Positions 1 to 11,174 of a stretch of DNA of 64,000 nucleotides are shown here, piece after piece. This DNA is from Dactylorhiza incarnata (taxonomy: Eukaryota; Streptophyta; Magnoliopsida; Asparagales; Orchidaceae). The position numbers and the translations under genes are program-made. Location of the stretch: contig JAWHQI010000049.1 of assembly GCA_033032865.1 (NCBI GenBank), positions 6,758,001-6,822,000 of the forward strand, in the 5' to 3' direction. The stretch's first letter is position 1. The number at the start of each line of letters is the position of its first letter. Under the pieces are notes generated by a model. That model was given only the letters and a program-made list of their open reading frames with translations, was not told the origin of the DNA and did no database searches.

Positions 1-160
1 CCAGATGAGTCCAAAAAACCCTATATAAATCGGACTCATCACATACCTGGTCATATTGAGATGGAGGAATAATAGGAAAATCTTTAAAAACACCCTCAGA
101 GGGCTGGAACTGCTCATAAGATGGAAATTGCTGAGGAACTCCTATGAAGAATTCATACAG

Positions 161-1188
161 CTAGTTCAACCCTTGATGATGTGCAATACTTGCTTCTGAG
201 AACTTCTTTTCTATTTCACTGGTAAGATCAAAAAGCTGACCTTGAATTTTCTCCTCCCCCTTTCTGACTTCTTCAGATACGGAGTGGAGCATTTCATCCT
301 TGAAATCTGTCAGACCAGCAGTTATACCAACTCTACTCTCTACACTTTGCTCATGAATAGACTTTTGGCCTTCCAGAAGCTGAGTTGAGTTGTTATAAAC
401 ATGCATCATCCCTTCATTTGTGTGGCTCGCGGCTTTAACACCATTAGAGAAATAATCATCTAGATCACCTTTCATTTTAAACAAGGTGTGCTTAACCTCA
501 GCAAGACCATTATTCAGTTCTGATTCAACTTCTTTTACCTTTAGAAACACCTGATACATTGAGGAATCAAAATATTTGGCCTGAGACTTGAGTAGAGCTT
601 CAATGGTCTGAAGCAGCTCACTATTTGAGGTTGAAGGCATATGAGCATGCACACTTGGATGAGTGGGGGTGCCATATCTTTCATCATTAAAGATAAATTC
701 ATTTGATGGAGCTCCCCCTTGGTCAAGCACATCCTCTTTATCTTTTTCAACTTCCTTCCCACTTTTCTCTTTGGTTGTCTCCCCCTAAGAACCTGCAGAA
801 GCTGGAGCACCATCATGTTCATCAGCAACATTTTCACCATCCTTTTCACCACAGATCTGGTGGACTTGAGTACCATCCTCAGCAACATCATCAATAACAA
901 CTAACTTTTCTAGTTCCTGGGTAGAAATAACATGAAGCTTCTCTGCATACCGACCTGAACTAGATTAAAATTCTTCTCAATTTCTAAAATACAACTATCA
1001 AAGTGACTTTTAATACTTGGAGGAGCTGAAAAGACTGGAGGAAGAGATAAGACTGGAGGAGGTTCTTGCTGAAATAATACTTCTGGGGACTTGATGATCT
1101 CCCCTTCAACTACTGGATCTGGCCCTGGAGAGTCTGTTGTCTGAGAAGGTACCCTATCAGGAGAGGGTTCCTGCCTTTCTGGATCCTG
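161..1188 (-). pseudogene. C-terminal coiled-coil part of the extra (env-like/ORF3) protein of E
   Basis: The best open stretch is 730-161, 189 residues, rich in Glu, Lys, Ser and Leu with heptad-like spacing (for example LLQTIEALLKSQAKYF and VFLKVKEVESELNNGLAEVK). It corresponds in position and character to the coiled-coil half of the extra protein in element A (36377-37045), although sequence similarity there is weak. Positions 731-1188 link it to the conserved half and are proline, glutamate and serine rich with stops in every frame. I see no clear signal peptide or membrane segment, so an envelope role is not supported by what is visible. The name env-like is only the conventional one for this slot in SIRE elements. 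Confidence 0.6.
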
Positions 1189-1662
1189 TCATTCTTCTTC
1201 ATCTTCTACTGTAATAGCAGATGGTTTCTTCAACCAGGGCCGAACAATCACTCTTTCCCATCTGTCCATGATGGAAGAGTCTATCTTCTTGAGATGGTGA
1301 ATTGGGCTACCAGTATTCATATCAAACAGGTCTCCGTCCAATTGATTTAGAAAGAGACTTATGATTATCCCAAAGTTGGGAACCATAAGACTTGCCTTAA
1401 TTCTCTCAAATAGGACTAGACCCCAGTCCACTCTTTTCCGGCAGATAACAACATCAATGAGCATGAACATCTCATTAGAGAGGTAGTCGTGAGAACCTAC
1501 CTTGCATAGCAGAACCTTGCCCAGAATGTCTGAGATCAGCTTCCCTTCTCCATTCATATTCTTTTTCCTTACAGACGATGTTCCTCTTGCCATACCACAA
1601 AACAATAATGATCTTTGATGATCATCCTCAAACAGACAGTCAGATTCTTCGACGACTGGCAA
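1189..1662 (-). pseudogene. Middle conserved part of the ORF3 protein of E
   Basis: The translated minus strand aligns without gaps over about 40 residues with element A ORF3: here GKLISDILGKVLLCKVGSHD, in A GKLLADIVGKTLLCKVGSHD. A later RWERVIVRPW matches ARWEKTLTKP in A. This is the conserved globular domain that plant databases label putative plant transposon protein; the name is my inference from the pattern, since no profile search was possible. The reading frame is cut at about 1662 by fragment H, so this part is separated from its N-terminal half at 2933-3268. Confidence 0.75.
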
Positions 1663-2934
1663 TCTTAGAAGTTATGTCAATCGTGAAGGTGATGGTGATG
1701 ACGCCCCGCCATATGTTTGTGACAAGTTCCTTGACGACGCCGACTCGACGCATTATTTTGATCGCTGCCACAACACTACATTTGAAGACTCGGATGGACG
1801 ATGCCGCAACAACAATCATGGTGTACGCCATCGTCACGACAACCATTTTGAAGAACGTCATCGCCGCACCATCATAACGAACTCCATCGCCGTTACAACC
1901 TTCGTCCGCGGCGCAAGATTAATAATTAATAATTATAATTATTTTATTATAATTATTAATTAAAATTTTATCTAGCTTTGTCTTTTATTTTTGGACTTGT
2001 TTATGTCCATGTTTATTTTAATTTTGGACTACGTTTAGCCATGCTCATGTTTTATTTTAATTTCAGATTGCGTTTAGCCATGTTTGTTGGCTAGCCTATA
2101 AAGGCCATCTTGTATTAGATTTTATGATGGAATGATAAGAATTTGAAACCCTAAAATCTCCTCCCTCTCTCTAGCCGAATTCCCTCTTTCCCCCTCTTGA
2201 AATTTCTCCCACCCTCCTCCCTCTCTCAGCCCCCTCTCCCTACTCTCCTTCCCTCCCGTATTCTCTCCAAAGGTTCGGCCTCCCCCTTAGCCGCCCCTTC
2301 CTCTCCTCCTATTCCTACTTAGGAATTTTGGCCAAGGTGAAACATAGTGGTGATCTCGTGGAACCAAGATCCGACGTGAAGAAATCAAGGCGAGCGAGTT
2401 TCTCTCCATTCGACGCGGCTCCGGTGGATCCGTTGAAGAATGATTCGGGCGAGTGCATGCTTAAGGATAATCCCATCTCAAGCGGGGTAATGAAATTTCT
2501 ACTCGTGAGGTTTTCCCTCTTGTTAATTTCTTGTGGTGGTAAATTTTGGCGTGATCTTCGAATAACTTGGATGATCGTGATTTTCTTCGATTGATTTGTG
2601 CGATCTTCTTATTTCTTTTAATTTTCGAAGAGGATTGGCGAACCTCGACTTTTTGTTGGGAGAGATCTACCCTTTTTGAATCGTAATTTTTGGCAGATCT
2701 CTTTTGGTACAACTCAAGCTCGTTCGGATCGGGGGGGGGGGGGGGGGGGGTCCTTTTAGTCGGGAAGAATATTGGCCTATAGCCATCTATTCAACTTCTA
2801 ACGGCGTGACTACTCGTACGTTAGCATCTAATTGATAATTATTGTGTTGCGTGTATGTTGCGAGTATTTTTGTGCGAGCATAAAATTTTGGAGCGTTGAG
2901 AGAGAACGCGTGCATGTTTCGTAGCGATCGTGTC
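1663..2934 (+). mobile_element. Fragment H: probable chromovirus-like LTR fragment inserted in ORF3 of E
   Basis: Homology of E to A ORF3 stops at about 1662 and resumes at about 2933, with only a few codons lost or added, so roughly 1.27 kb is inserted. It contains an acidic, His/Asp/Asn-rich open stretch (about 1665-1920), an AT-rich block (1920-1970), a TATA box CTATAAAGG near 2096, a pyrimidine-rich leader (2160-2310) and a GC-richer tail ending ...GTGTCA at 2934. That layout resembles internal tail plus 3' LTR of a Tekay/Del-type Gypsy element. I could not find a matching target duplication, so it may be truncated or rearranged. A run of 20 G lies at 2731-2750. Confidence 0.5.
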
Positions 2935-3268
2935 AGAGAGCGTAGCCTGCATCAGAAGGCTTCATATTGATCACTCTCCCTTTAACTGACGATTTGATCA
3001 CTTTCCCATTGCGTTTTACCTTAGCATTCTTGTAGAACTCAAGAACATCGGATTCAAGAACTCGACCCGGATGTTCTATAACGAAGGAAAGCCCTGCTTC
3101 TTCCAAACAAAGAACTATATTGCGAAAATCATTGGAGCCGTTGGCAAATCCCGATGGAACCAACTCTCCCTTACCTGAAGCAGCCCGGAGCACTTGCGAG
3201 ACTTTGCTGGTGTCAATAGAAAGAAACGGCGAGGAAGACGAAGCGAAGACGATGAATCGAGGCGGCAA
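2933..3268 (-). pseudogene. N-terminal conserved part of the ORF3 protein of E
   Basis: The minus-strand frame contains LESDVLEFYKNAKVKRNGKV followed by KSSVKGRVINMKP. This aligns with element A ORF3, LRREVLEFYSNAKGGSKGTS then MQRKINGIKIKVNP, at the same place. The upstream start is uncertain because A and E diverge there. The frame ends at about 2933 where fragment H begins and continues at 1662. Function is unknown; in both elements it is the first domain of a two-part protein (globular domain, then coiled coil). Confidence 0.7.
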
Positions 3269-3617
3269 ATCGAGGACGTCGAAGAAGATGAATCGTCAAA
3301 TAAAGGGTTGTCGTCGACGAGGAGGTGTGTACTTTTGAAATCGAAAGTCACATATATATATTCATTTATTTTGACATTTCAAGATGAGTGGAGGCGCGTA
3401 CCTTGGAATTCGAAATGACTCTTTGGATCCAATAAAATAAGTGATTTGAAATTCGGTTATACTATTCGACGAAATGAAGCTAGAAGATATCGACGAATTA
3501 CATTTTGACTAACTCGTCGAATACCAATTCGACGAATTTGTCCATTAGTCTTCGAGAACTTTTTAAGTCTTTGAAATAAGAGAATTTCTGAAATTTTTCC
3601 TTTACTTAGCCTTTGAG
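3269..3617. other. Spacer between pol and ORF3 of E
   Basis: No convincing gene. It holds several copies of the short motif TTCGACGAA or its complement (about 3465-3545), the same motif found in the LTRs of A, B, E and F. In SIRE-like elements this is where a promoter or splice acceptor for the downstream ORF might lie, but I see no clear TATA box on the minus strand. Confidence 0.5.
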
Positions 3618-5375
3618 CTAGTCTTCAAGAGTCTTTGTTTTGCATACCAGCTCTATTTTGAAATAATTGAACTTTGACTCGTCAAGCGGATTTGTGAAGA
3701 TATCTGCAACTTGCTTACCCGTCGGGACATAACTGAGAGTGATGTCCTTGTGCTCTACATGCTCCCGGATGAAGTGATAACGTATTTCTATGTGCTTTAT
3801 CCGGCTGTGAGACACTGGATTGTTGGCAATTGCAATAGCACTTGACGAATCATAGAACATTGGAATATTCTTGATCTTTAAGTTATAGTCTTCCAACTGA
3901 TTCCTTATCCACAGCAATTGTGCACAACAACTGCCGGCAGAGATGTACGCTGATTCTGCGGTCGATGTTGCTACACAATTTTGTTTCTTGCTGCTCCAAG
4001 AGATAAGCCTTTTTCCTAGGAATTGACAAGTCCTGGAAGTGCTTTTCCTATCATCCCCGCTACCTGCAAAATCAGCATCTGAAAAACCTGTTAGCTCAAA
4101 ATCATTACTTCTTGGGTACCATAAGCCAAGATTTGGTGTGCCTTTAAGATATCTCAGAATCCTCTTTGCAGCGGCATAATGAGATTACTTAGTGTTCATC
4201 TGAAATCTAGCACATACGCATGTAGAGAACATTATATCTGGTCTACTAGCAGTAAGGTAGAGCAAGGATCCAATTATGCCTCTGTACTTGGTTTCATCAA
4301 AAGGTTTCCCTTTCTCATCCTTGTCCAGAGACTTAGCTGAACCCATTGGAGTCCTCATAGAGGTTGTGTTCTCCATTCCGAATTTCATAATTAACTCTTT
4401 GGTGAACTTCGTCTGAGAGATGAAGATTCTATCTTCAGATTGCATCACCTGAAGTCCTAAGAAATACTTCAGCTCACATATACTACTCATTTCAAATTTT
4501 TCTTGCATCAAGTTAGAGAACTTTTTGCAAAGATTATCAACAGTAGATCCAAAAATAATGTCGTCGACATATATTTGTTCTAGAAATATCTTGCCTTTTA
4601 CTTCCCTAAGAAATAATGTCTTATCTATTTTTCCTCTTGAGAACTTGTTCTCAAGAATAAAGCTAGATAGCATCTCATACCAAGCTTGAGGAGCTTGTTT
4701 GAGACCATATAAAGCTTTACGTAAATAGTAAACATGATCAGGTAGAGAGGAATCAACAAAACTTGGAGGTTGTTCTACGTATACTTCTTCCTTTAGATTA
4801 CCATTTAGGAAGGCTGACTTCACGTCCATTTGATAGACTTTGAAACATTTGTGAGCAGCATACGCTAGAAACAACATGATCACTTAGAGTCTTGATACTG
4901 GAGCAAAAGTTTGATCGAAGTTGATCCCTTCTTCTTGTCTATAGCCTTGAGCAACAAGTCTGGCCTTGTTCTTGACGATTACTCCATCTTCATCCAGCTT
5001 GTTTCAGAAAACCCATTTTGTTCCTATGTCATTTTGTCCTTTGGGTCTTGGTACTATCTTTCAAAATTTGCATCTCTTAAACTGATTGAGCTCCTCTTGC
5101 ATTGCAATGATCCATGAATCATCACTTTTTGCTTCATCGAACTTCTTTGGCTCAACCTATGACAAAAAGCTTAAGTGCAAAGCTTCATTAGTTGTACCTC
5201 TTCTTTTTCTAACTCCAGCATTGGTCTCTCCAATGATTTGATCAACCGGATGATCTCTTTAATGTCTAATCATCGGGTTTCTTCCAGCATTCATGCCACT
5301 AGGGGGTGCTTCCACTTCAGGGGCCTCTTCTTCTTCTTGAGATTCTTCTTCCTCAGGAGTAAGTGGAACATTCAC
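3618..5375 (-). pseudogene. Copia pol, reverse transcriptase and RNase H part (element E)
   Basis: Reverse transcriptase motifs in order on the minus strand: [20 protein letters not shown] (about 4950), [23 protein letters not shown], catalytic YVDD in [11 protein letters not shown] (about 4560), and LKYFLGLQV. The RNase H part follows in the same frame with FSDADFAGS, STAESAYISA and KHIEIRYHFIREHV, ending near ADIFTNPL. In-frame stops at 5004-5006, at about 4886-4888 and at 4185-4187 separate the pieces, so no full enzyme can be made. The polymerase would copy element RNA into DNA in cytoplasmic particles and RNase H would remove the RNA template. Family identity is very clear. Confidence 0.95.
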
Positions 5376-6412
5376 TTATATAGACTTTGGAGCATTTTCA
5401 CTTGCTGCTTCTTCCAAGTTAAGTTCTTTGAATTTTGCACCTGCATCTTCAACAAATACTCTAGAAGAGCTGCCATGAAGCATGCTTGTCTCATCAAAAA
5501 TATCATTGTAAGTTTCTTCTACAACTAGGGTTTTCTTATTGAAAATCCTATATGCCTTACTATGGCTACTATAGCCTACGAAAATACCTTCAAAACATTT
5601 TTCACTAAATTTAGTTTTGTAATAATTCCCATTATTAAGCATGAAGTATTTACTGCCAAAGATTTTAAAATAAGACAAAGTTGGTTTCCTGCCTTTCAGA
5701 AGTTCATAAGGGGTCTTATGATGAATTTTGTTGATTAGTGCTCTGTTTTGCACGTGGCAAGCAGTGTTGATACCTTCAGGCCAAAAGTATTCTGGTAGTG
5801 AAGAATCACTCAACATTGTCCTGCAAGCTCTATGAGTGTTCTATTCTTTCTCATGGCGACTCCATTTTGTTGTGGAGTACGAGGAGATGAAAACTCATGA
5901 AAGATACCTAAGCTTTCACAGAACTCTGTCATAGCACTAGATTTGAATTCTGTTTCGTGGTCACTTCTGATTTTAACTATGGAGCAGTGTAATTCATTCT
6001 GTATTTGCTTGACAAAATTTGTGAAAGAATCAAACATATCTGACTTGTGGTTTAGAAAGAATACCCAAGCAAAGCGTGAGTAGTCATCAACAATAACCAA
6101 AGTATAAACTTTAAATCCTAAACTTCTGATTGGCATGGGACCAAATAGATCCATATGAAGCAGATATAAGAATCTGGTAGAATCTTTGCCAATTACGCTC
6201 TTAAAGGTAGCTCTAGTTAGCATGCCAATTTAGCATGCATGACAAGGTCTCTCTTTAATGCACTTAACATCAAGTGCATCACGAACCAAATTTTGAGAAA
6301 ATAGCATATTTATAGTTTTGAAATTTATATGTGCTAGTCTCTTGTGCCACTGGTCACAAAGAGATGCACTATCTTTTGCTAAAAACACACTGGTGTAGAA
6401 GAGCCTAAGCAT
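5376..6412 (-). pseudogene. Copia integrase with GAG_pre-integrase zinc region (element E)
   Basis: From 6412 leftwards: a zinc-binding segment with WHKRLAHINF and ERPCHAC (HHCC type), then the catalytic core with HMDLFGP (first Asp), IRSDHETEF (second Asp) and PQQNGVAMRKNRTL. In active relatives the last motif reads GVxERKNRT, so the catalytic Glu is Met here and this integrase should not join DNA. The C-terminal part (5816-5376) has FWPEGINTACHVQNR and FEGIFVGYS, the usual tail that packs against RT. The frame changes at about 5815. Integrase would insert element cDNA into host DNA in the nucleus. Confidence 0.93.
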
Positions 6413-6741
6413 AGAAAATTTAAACAGAAAATATTTCTACTCCGAGTGCCTGATAAAATCATTTCTGATGTATCTGACGACTTTATCAAGCACTTGTCCT
6501 TGTAGAATTCTACCAAATAGACTTTCTCACATAGTTGACTTATGCTAATGAGATTATGCTGTAATCCTTTAACATAAGCCACCTCTGTGAAAGAGACTAT
6601 ACCATTTGTAATCATACCATAGCCTTTGGTAATTCCCCGATCAGATCCGCCAAAGATAACTTTTGGACCATCTTTCACAGTGGTATAATCCTGTAGTAGG
6701 CTTCTTATTTCGGTCATATGTCGTGAGAATCCACTGTCCAA
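6379..6741 (-). pseudogene. Copia aspartic protease (element E)
   Basis: The segment starts with MDSGFSRHMTEIRSLLQDY. Copia proteases normally read LDSGCSRHMTG, so the DSG catalytic triad is kept but the following Cys is Phe. AYVKGLQHNLISISQLC is the well-conserved stretch just before the integrase zinc region. The enzyme would cut Gag-Pol in the particle. It overlaps the integrase reading frame by about 34 bases in another frame, which marks a frameshift near 6400. Confidence 0.88.
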
Positions 6742-6800
6742 GTACCATATAGGAGTTTTATTGGCCTTTGGACATACCTGCAGTCAATAATCAATTGCCC

Positions 6801-7729
6801 TTAGGAACCCAAACAGATTTGGGTCCTTGGCTCATTAATTGTTAGATGACCTCCACTAGGAATATTAACCTTGCTAGGGGTCATTCTTGCATTGTTAACC
6901 CGTGGAGTCTTGACATTTATCAGATTAAACCAACAATCTATGGCAAAGTGACCAACCTTGCCACAACACCAATAGTCAAACATGTTATATCTTCTTTTGC
7001 CCTCCTGCTTTACTTTTTGAATGGGAGGTCTAACAGGAGTTACTTTCTTAGAAGTAGAAGCCTCGTAGTTGTAGCAAACACATGGCTCTAGATTTTGTCA
7101 TAACAGACTTAATTTTTGGTGTTTTCTTAGCTGCTGATCCATGTACAAATGAACCATAATCCTTGAGGACTATTTATTTGTAAGGTTCCTTGAAAGCAGT
7201 CGTTCCGAAGCTTCGGGGACGGCTCCATCCCTGGTTACTCTTACTTGAGTCAACATGAGTTGGTCTCATAAAGTGACCGTACATGGATTCAAAATCATAT
7301 GTGTTTGTGGGAAACACTACCTTTTTGAATGAGGGTTGATTTTGATCAGCCTTGCCCTTGCCTTTAACGGCTCTTCTCTTGGCATCCTTACTTGTCTCAG
7401 CCACATGACCAAGACCACTACCCTTAGCAGGAGCATAGAATTTATCGATGATTGGAAGAACAGTTTTTGGCTTTGAGATACTTTCTACAAGTTTCCTTTC
7501 CACCACTAGCTTTTTCTAGTTCATCTATAAATTTCTCCTTCAGGGTTAATAACTCAACGGAGTTTTTTAATTCATCCTTCAGGATTTGGACTTCATCTTT
7601 GAAAGGAGTCAATCTTTCGATATCCTCTTTTAGTTCATATTCCAACGTCTTGAGAGATTCAATCTATTTTAACTGAGATCTGACTACGTACCTTGCGGCA
7701 TTTGTCAAATCCCTTCAAAAGAGCTTTAT
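6801..7729 (-). pseudogene. Gag, second half, with CCHC knuckle (element E)
   Basis: Minus-strand pieces at 7645-7442, 7506-7174 and 6983-6801 show a coiled segment (VQILKDELKNSVELLTLKEK), the motif SKPKTVLPIID shared with Gag of element A (about 33830), FKKVVFPTNTYD (A: FQKVVLPSNRYD) and a zinc knuckle YWCCGKVGHFAIDCW (A: CWCCGKVGHFAIECW). Frameshifts separate the pieces. Gag forms the particle shell and the knuckle binds element RNA. The first half of this Gag is at 38795-40135, displaced by the insertion of A at 7730. Confidence 0.85.
7725..7729. repeat. Target-site duplication of element A (left), TTTAT
   Basis: TTTAT directly precedes the LTR start TGTTGGGAAC at 7730 and is repeated at 38790-38794 directly after the 3' LTR end. 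Five bases is the usual size for Copia integrase. It proves that A inserted as a unit into the gag of E. Confidence 0.93.
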
Positions 7730-8666
7730 TGTTGGGAACAGTGCCCTGCAATGTTCCTGATTTGAAGAAGTGCTCAGCTCAATGATAAATGCAAGTTGTA
7801 TTTGACATTCCATCTAGTTCATGCTTGCAGGAATTGACAATATGTCATGTACATTAGTTATTTTACTAAGTACTATATCGTCGAGAAGAACATGCGATAT
7901 CGTCGACAATGCGTGCTTGTCGTCGTAATGACGGGCAGAGCAGCAGCCGCTGAGAAGCAAAGTGTTTGTCGACCGCTGAGACGCGGCGAGATCGTCGAAC
8001 GAAGAATGGCGACCATCGAACGAAGGATGGCAAGTTCGTCGATCGCAGAATGTTGTTCGTCGAACGCAGAGAAGACACAGGACATCGTCATGTGGAACTC
8101 ATGTCATCGAGAGAACATATGATTACAATGACATGATGCAAGAAGGAAGCTCACGATGACACTGTCAGAGAAAGAAGATCGTCGTATATACAGAATCGCC
8201 GGGATATCTTGTATCGTCGAGATACCACCATAAGAGGCAGAAGGAAGATCGCGATGACAAAGTCAGAGACAACTTGTCGTCGTATTGATGCAAATATCTT
8301 CTAGACAGAATTCAAATCTTGCGGACATGATGTCAGCAATTAATGCCACTGCATGATTGTCCAATCAGGGCCTGGTATGATGGATGGGCTTCTAACAGTA
8401 AAGGAAATTGTATGTGACCGTTATACGGCTTGTTCGTCCTATAAAAGAGAACAGTATTGCTCTAGAAAAAGAGGCTTGCTGTGCAAGAAAAAGAACGAGA
8501 AAAAGAATCCCGCCGCTCTTCAATAGAACAGTATTTTTCAGCGGAGAAGAAAGAGAACAATATTCAAGAGTTCTCATAAGAATCAGTCATCTCCATTGAC
8601 TGAGAAGTCGCCGTTCAACATCAGGCAAAAGAAGAAAAGGCAGAAGAAGATCCATAGCTGAAACTC
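7730..8666 (+). repeat. 5' LTR of A, first part
   Basis: Matches 37242-38175 throughout with about 6% differences over the 460 bp I compared. It contains TCGTCGA-type motifs (7875-8075) and a TATA box CTATAAAAG at 8439-8447, which would drive element transcription rightwards. It is interrupted by B after AACTC at 8662-8666. Confidence 0.93.
8439..8447 (+). promoter_or_regulatory. TATA box in 5' LTR of A
   Basis: CTATAAAAG, matched by the same site at 37950-37958 in the 3' LTR. Position inside the LTR and orientation fit the U3/R border. B now separates it from the body of A by more than 23 kb, so this promoter can no longer drive A. Confidence 0.7.
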
Positions 8667-10053
8667 TGAAAGTGGAGTTTTAGTTCTTATTTATCTTATT
8701 AAAAGATCTTGTTTAAGTTTACTTTCAAAGTAAGTGATATATCTATTTATATGAGTGAGTTTGCTGATTTCTGTATGAGTAATAAAATCAAACAGTTAAA
8801 GTGCATCTAAATAAATACAACACATGAGGTAAAACAAAAAGATAAAAGCATGCAATCCATAGATGACACAAAATATATAGTAGTTCCCCTCAATTGGGTA
8901 CATCTACTCTTCTACCCACTGGTAGGAATCCACTAGGAGGTTGTTGATAAGGTGCCCTCACACCAAGGGGTTTTTGATAAGGTGTCCACACACCAAGTGA
9001 GCTGTTGATAAGGTGCTCTAACCAAGATGCAGGTTTTTGCTATGGTGCCCTGTCACCCGGAGTTAACTTTTGAAGGGAGTTATAACCCTGTACAGGATGG
9101 GGGTAAGGAAGTAAAATAAAAACAGAAATTACATTGTTCTTCCCTGTATAAGAAGACTCTTGGAGATCCAAATGTGGCGTTGAATAGATCTGATGTTGAA
9201 GAGCTCCCCCTGTCTGATATGGTTTGATGACAGTTCTGGAGGCCTCTTCTTTTAACCACTTCTTCCTTCTTTTGCAGCGATGATCCTGAGCAAGTAGTTG
9301 TGATTTGTGTCTCAGGATGTTTGTAATTTGCAGGAAGATGTTAGCAAATGAAGAACAATTGATTTTCTCTTTATTTCTGTCGTGTGTCCTCTGTCTTGCT
9401 TTCTCTGTAACTGTCTTTTTATAATCTGAGAACCTTTTCTCTTAATTTGAATTCTTCTCTTGGGAAAAAGGAAAGAGCTGGGGTCTCCATCAATGTTTTG
9501 ACTCCTCGAGAAGATAACCTACCGTTTCTTTTTATTAAAGCTAGTCTGCAACGGCTAATAGTATTGATTGATCTGCAACGGCTAAGAGGAATAGTCAAAA
9601 GATAGTGAAAAAGATATTAAAATAATTCAAAGAGAAATTCGTCGATACCAGCTTGACATTTGTCGGGCTGAGCTCGCCGTCTGATGTACTGAGCGATTGT
9701 CTCTATCTTGGAATTCGTAGACCACTGAAATGGCAGGATTGAGTTTGTCAAGCGCCGTTCAGAGAATGCCTGGCCGCCGAGATTATTCTAACTGAATTCG
9801 TTGAGCGCAGTTCGCCATTTATCGAAAGCTGTTCTGATGAAGATTTGTCGAGCGCTGTTTGGCCATTTTTTGAGCGCCGTTCGACATTCGTCGAACGCAG
9901 AGAGCTTATTTTATTTGCTTAAGTATATTCTCCGATTCGATCGCATCATATTTAATTTATGTTTTCTTAGATTTCTTAATTGATCTAAGTTATTAGATGA
10001 CTTATTGACAAGAGGATGGATCCTAACTCAAATCAAAAGCTAAGGTTCCAACA
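8667..10053 (-). repeat. 3' LTR of B (left copy)
   Basis: Nearly identical to 30805-32190. It contains a short tandem block (8938-9060) of about 40 bp units around TTGATAAGGTG, a minus-strand TATA-like TTATAAAAAG near 9415-9425, and several TCGTCGA/TCGAGCGC motifs (9640-9900). Confidence 0.93.
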
Positions 10054-10622
10054 ATCTCCCCCTATTTGAGTTGGGATCCTAAATTAAATTAAAACTAGTG
10101 GCCTGGAAATCTTTTTAATCTAAAACTCTTTTGATTGATTATATTTAAAAATTTCAAGTGCAGCAACTTATTTCTTGAGTTAAAATTTTCAATTGCAGCA
10201 ACCAATGTAATCAGAAAGATTAAATCTTGTGGTCTGGTAATCTCCTCCATTTGTTTAGGATGCTAGCAGCTTTAATTTTTATTTTCTCCTTTTCTCTCTC
10301 ACTTGGTTTCTCTGAATTTCTCATTTTCTCTCTCACTTGAGCTTTAATAATTTTTGTTCTTAAATTATTTGAGCAACTCTGCTTTCCTAGACTAAGGAAT
10401 AAAATTTTCAATTGCAGCAACCTTTAATGGATTTTTAAGGAATATTTATCTGATACCTTCTTTCTTAAGGATCCTCCCTATCAGAAGAGACTCACACTCA
10501 GTGATTCTGATTATTTATAATCAATGCAACTATAGTAGAATGCTCAACATAATTTGGAGAAGGTCTATAAGAATATTGAAGTTATCTGACATTAATATTC
10601 AAATGAGTTTTATGCTTGCTTA
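10054..10622. other. 3' untranslated part of B next to its polypurine tract
   Basis: AT-rich. Only the polypurine tract beside the LTR (10054-10070) and scattered remnants of a Ser/Lys-rich frame are visible. There is no gene I can support. Confidence 0.5.
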
Positions 10623-11169
10623 TTAGGAATGGAGTTTAATGGTGAAAAACTTTTTAATACCATTTGAAAGTTCTTTTAGAAATATGTGTCTTAAGAACTT
10701 TAAAATCTGATTTTTGATACTAATTGAAAGTTTTCTTTTGTAGTCGTTAAAATATATGTTTGAAATTATTTTCAAGTTATTTTTACAACTTTTAAGCAAT
10801 TTATCCTTGATTGATTTATTTTGTGCTTTTGATTTTTCTTCAGTTTTATTATTCTCAGAAGTTAAATATTTTATGCTTGTTAACTTCTTTTTAATTTCTT
10901 TGTCTATTGTTATTGAATCTGTGAGTGTTAGTTTAAAAATAATTTTAGAGGTAGAGTTCGGATTTGATTTTACCTCATTTACCTTTCCTAACTCTACTTC
11001 TGCATTTGGATTTTGGTATGATCCATTTATGGCCATCATGCAGAAAGCTCTAGCTCCGTGCTCCTTTTCTTTTTCTTCTTCACTCAGATTTATTAATGGT
11101 TTTGCATCATAAATAAATTTAGTTAGAGTAATGGAAGAGGAGGGTTCATTTACCATCCTAGAGAGGGAG
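10623..11169 (-). pseudogene. Gag of B, second part
   Basis: The minus-strand frame from about 11169 to 10623 continues directly from the Gag of B at 30219 once C and one target duplication are removed. It has EHGARAFCMMAING, like the RAxCLMA segment after the core of plant Copia Gag, followed by a Lys/Asn/Ile-rich tail. There is no zinc knuckle or protease, so the protein ends as a truncated Gag. A role as a decoy or helper-dependent Gag is only a guess. Confidence 0.7.
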
Positions 11170-11174
11170 ATCCA
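11170..11174. repeat. Target-site duplication of C (left), ATCCA
   Basis: ATCCA precedes TGTTGAAACC at 11175 and follows the right LTR at 30219-30223. It dates the insertion of C into the gag of B as a single event. Confidence 0.92.

Larger units (their letters stand above)
1..7729 (-). mobile_element. Element E, 3' portion: SIRE-like Copia retrotransposon (minus strand), interrupted by A
   Basis: Reading right to left, this stretch holds the second half of gag (7729-6801), protease, integrase, reverse transcriptase and RNase H (6741-3618), then an extra coiled-coil ORF after pol (3268-161). The order PR-INT-RT-RH is diagnostic of Ty1/Copia. An additional ORF between RNase H and the 3' LTR is typical of the SIRE/Maximus lineage, where it is called env-like. 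The 3' LTR lies beyond position 1. The gag half and 5' LTR are found again at 38795-41808, and the break carries the duplication TTTAT at 7725-7729 and 38790-38794. Stops, frameshifts and the H fragment inside the extra ORF show that the copy is dead. Lineage assignment is inferred from architecture, not from a tree. Confidence 0.9.

Noticed and set aside
161..3268. Viral envelope gene in E
   Set aside because: The slot is called env-like in this lineage, but I see no signal peptide, membrane anchor or cleavage site; only a plant transposon domain and coiled coil.
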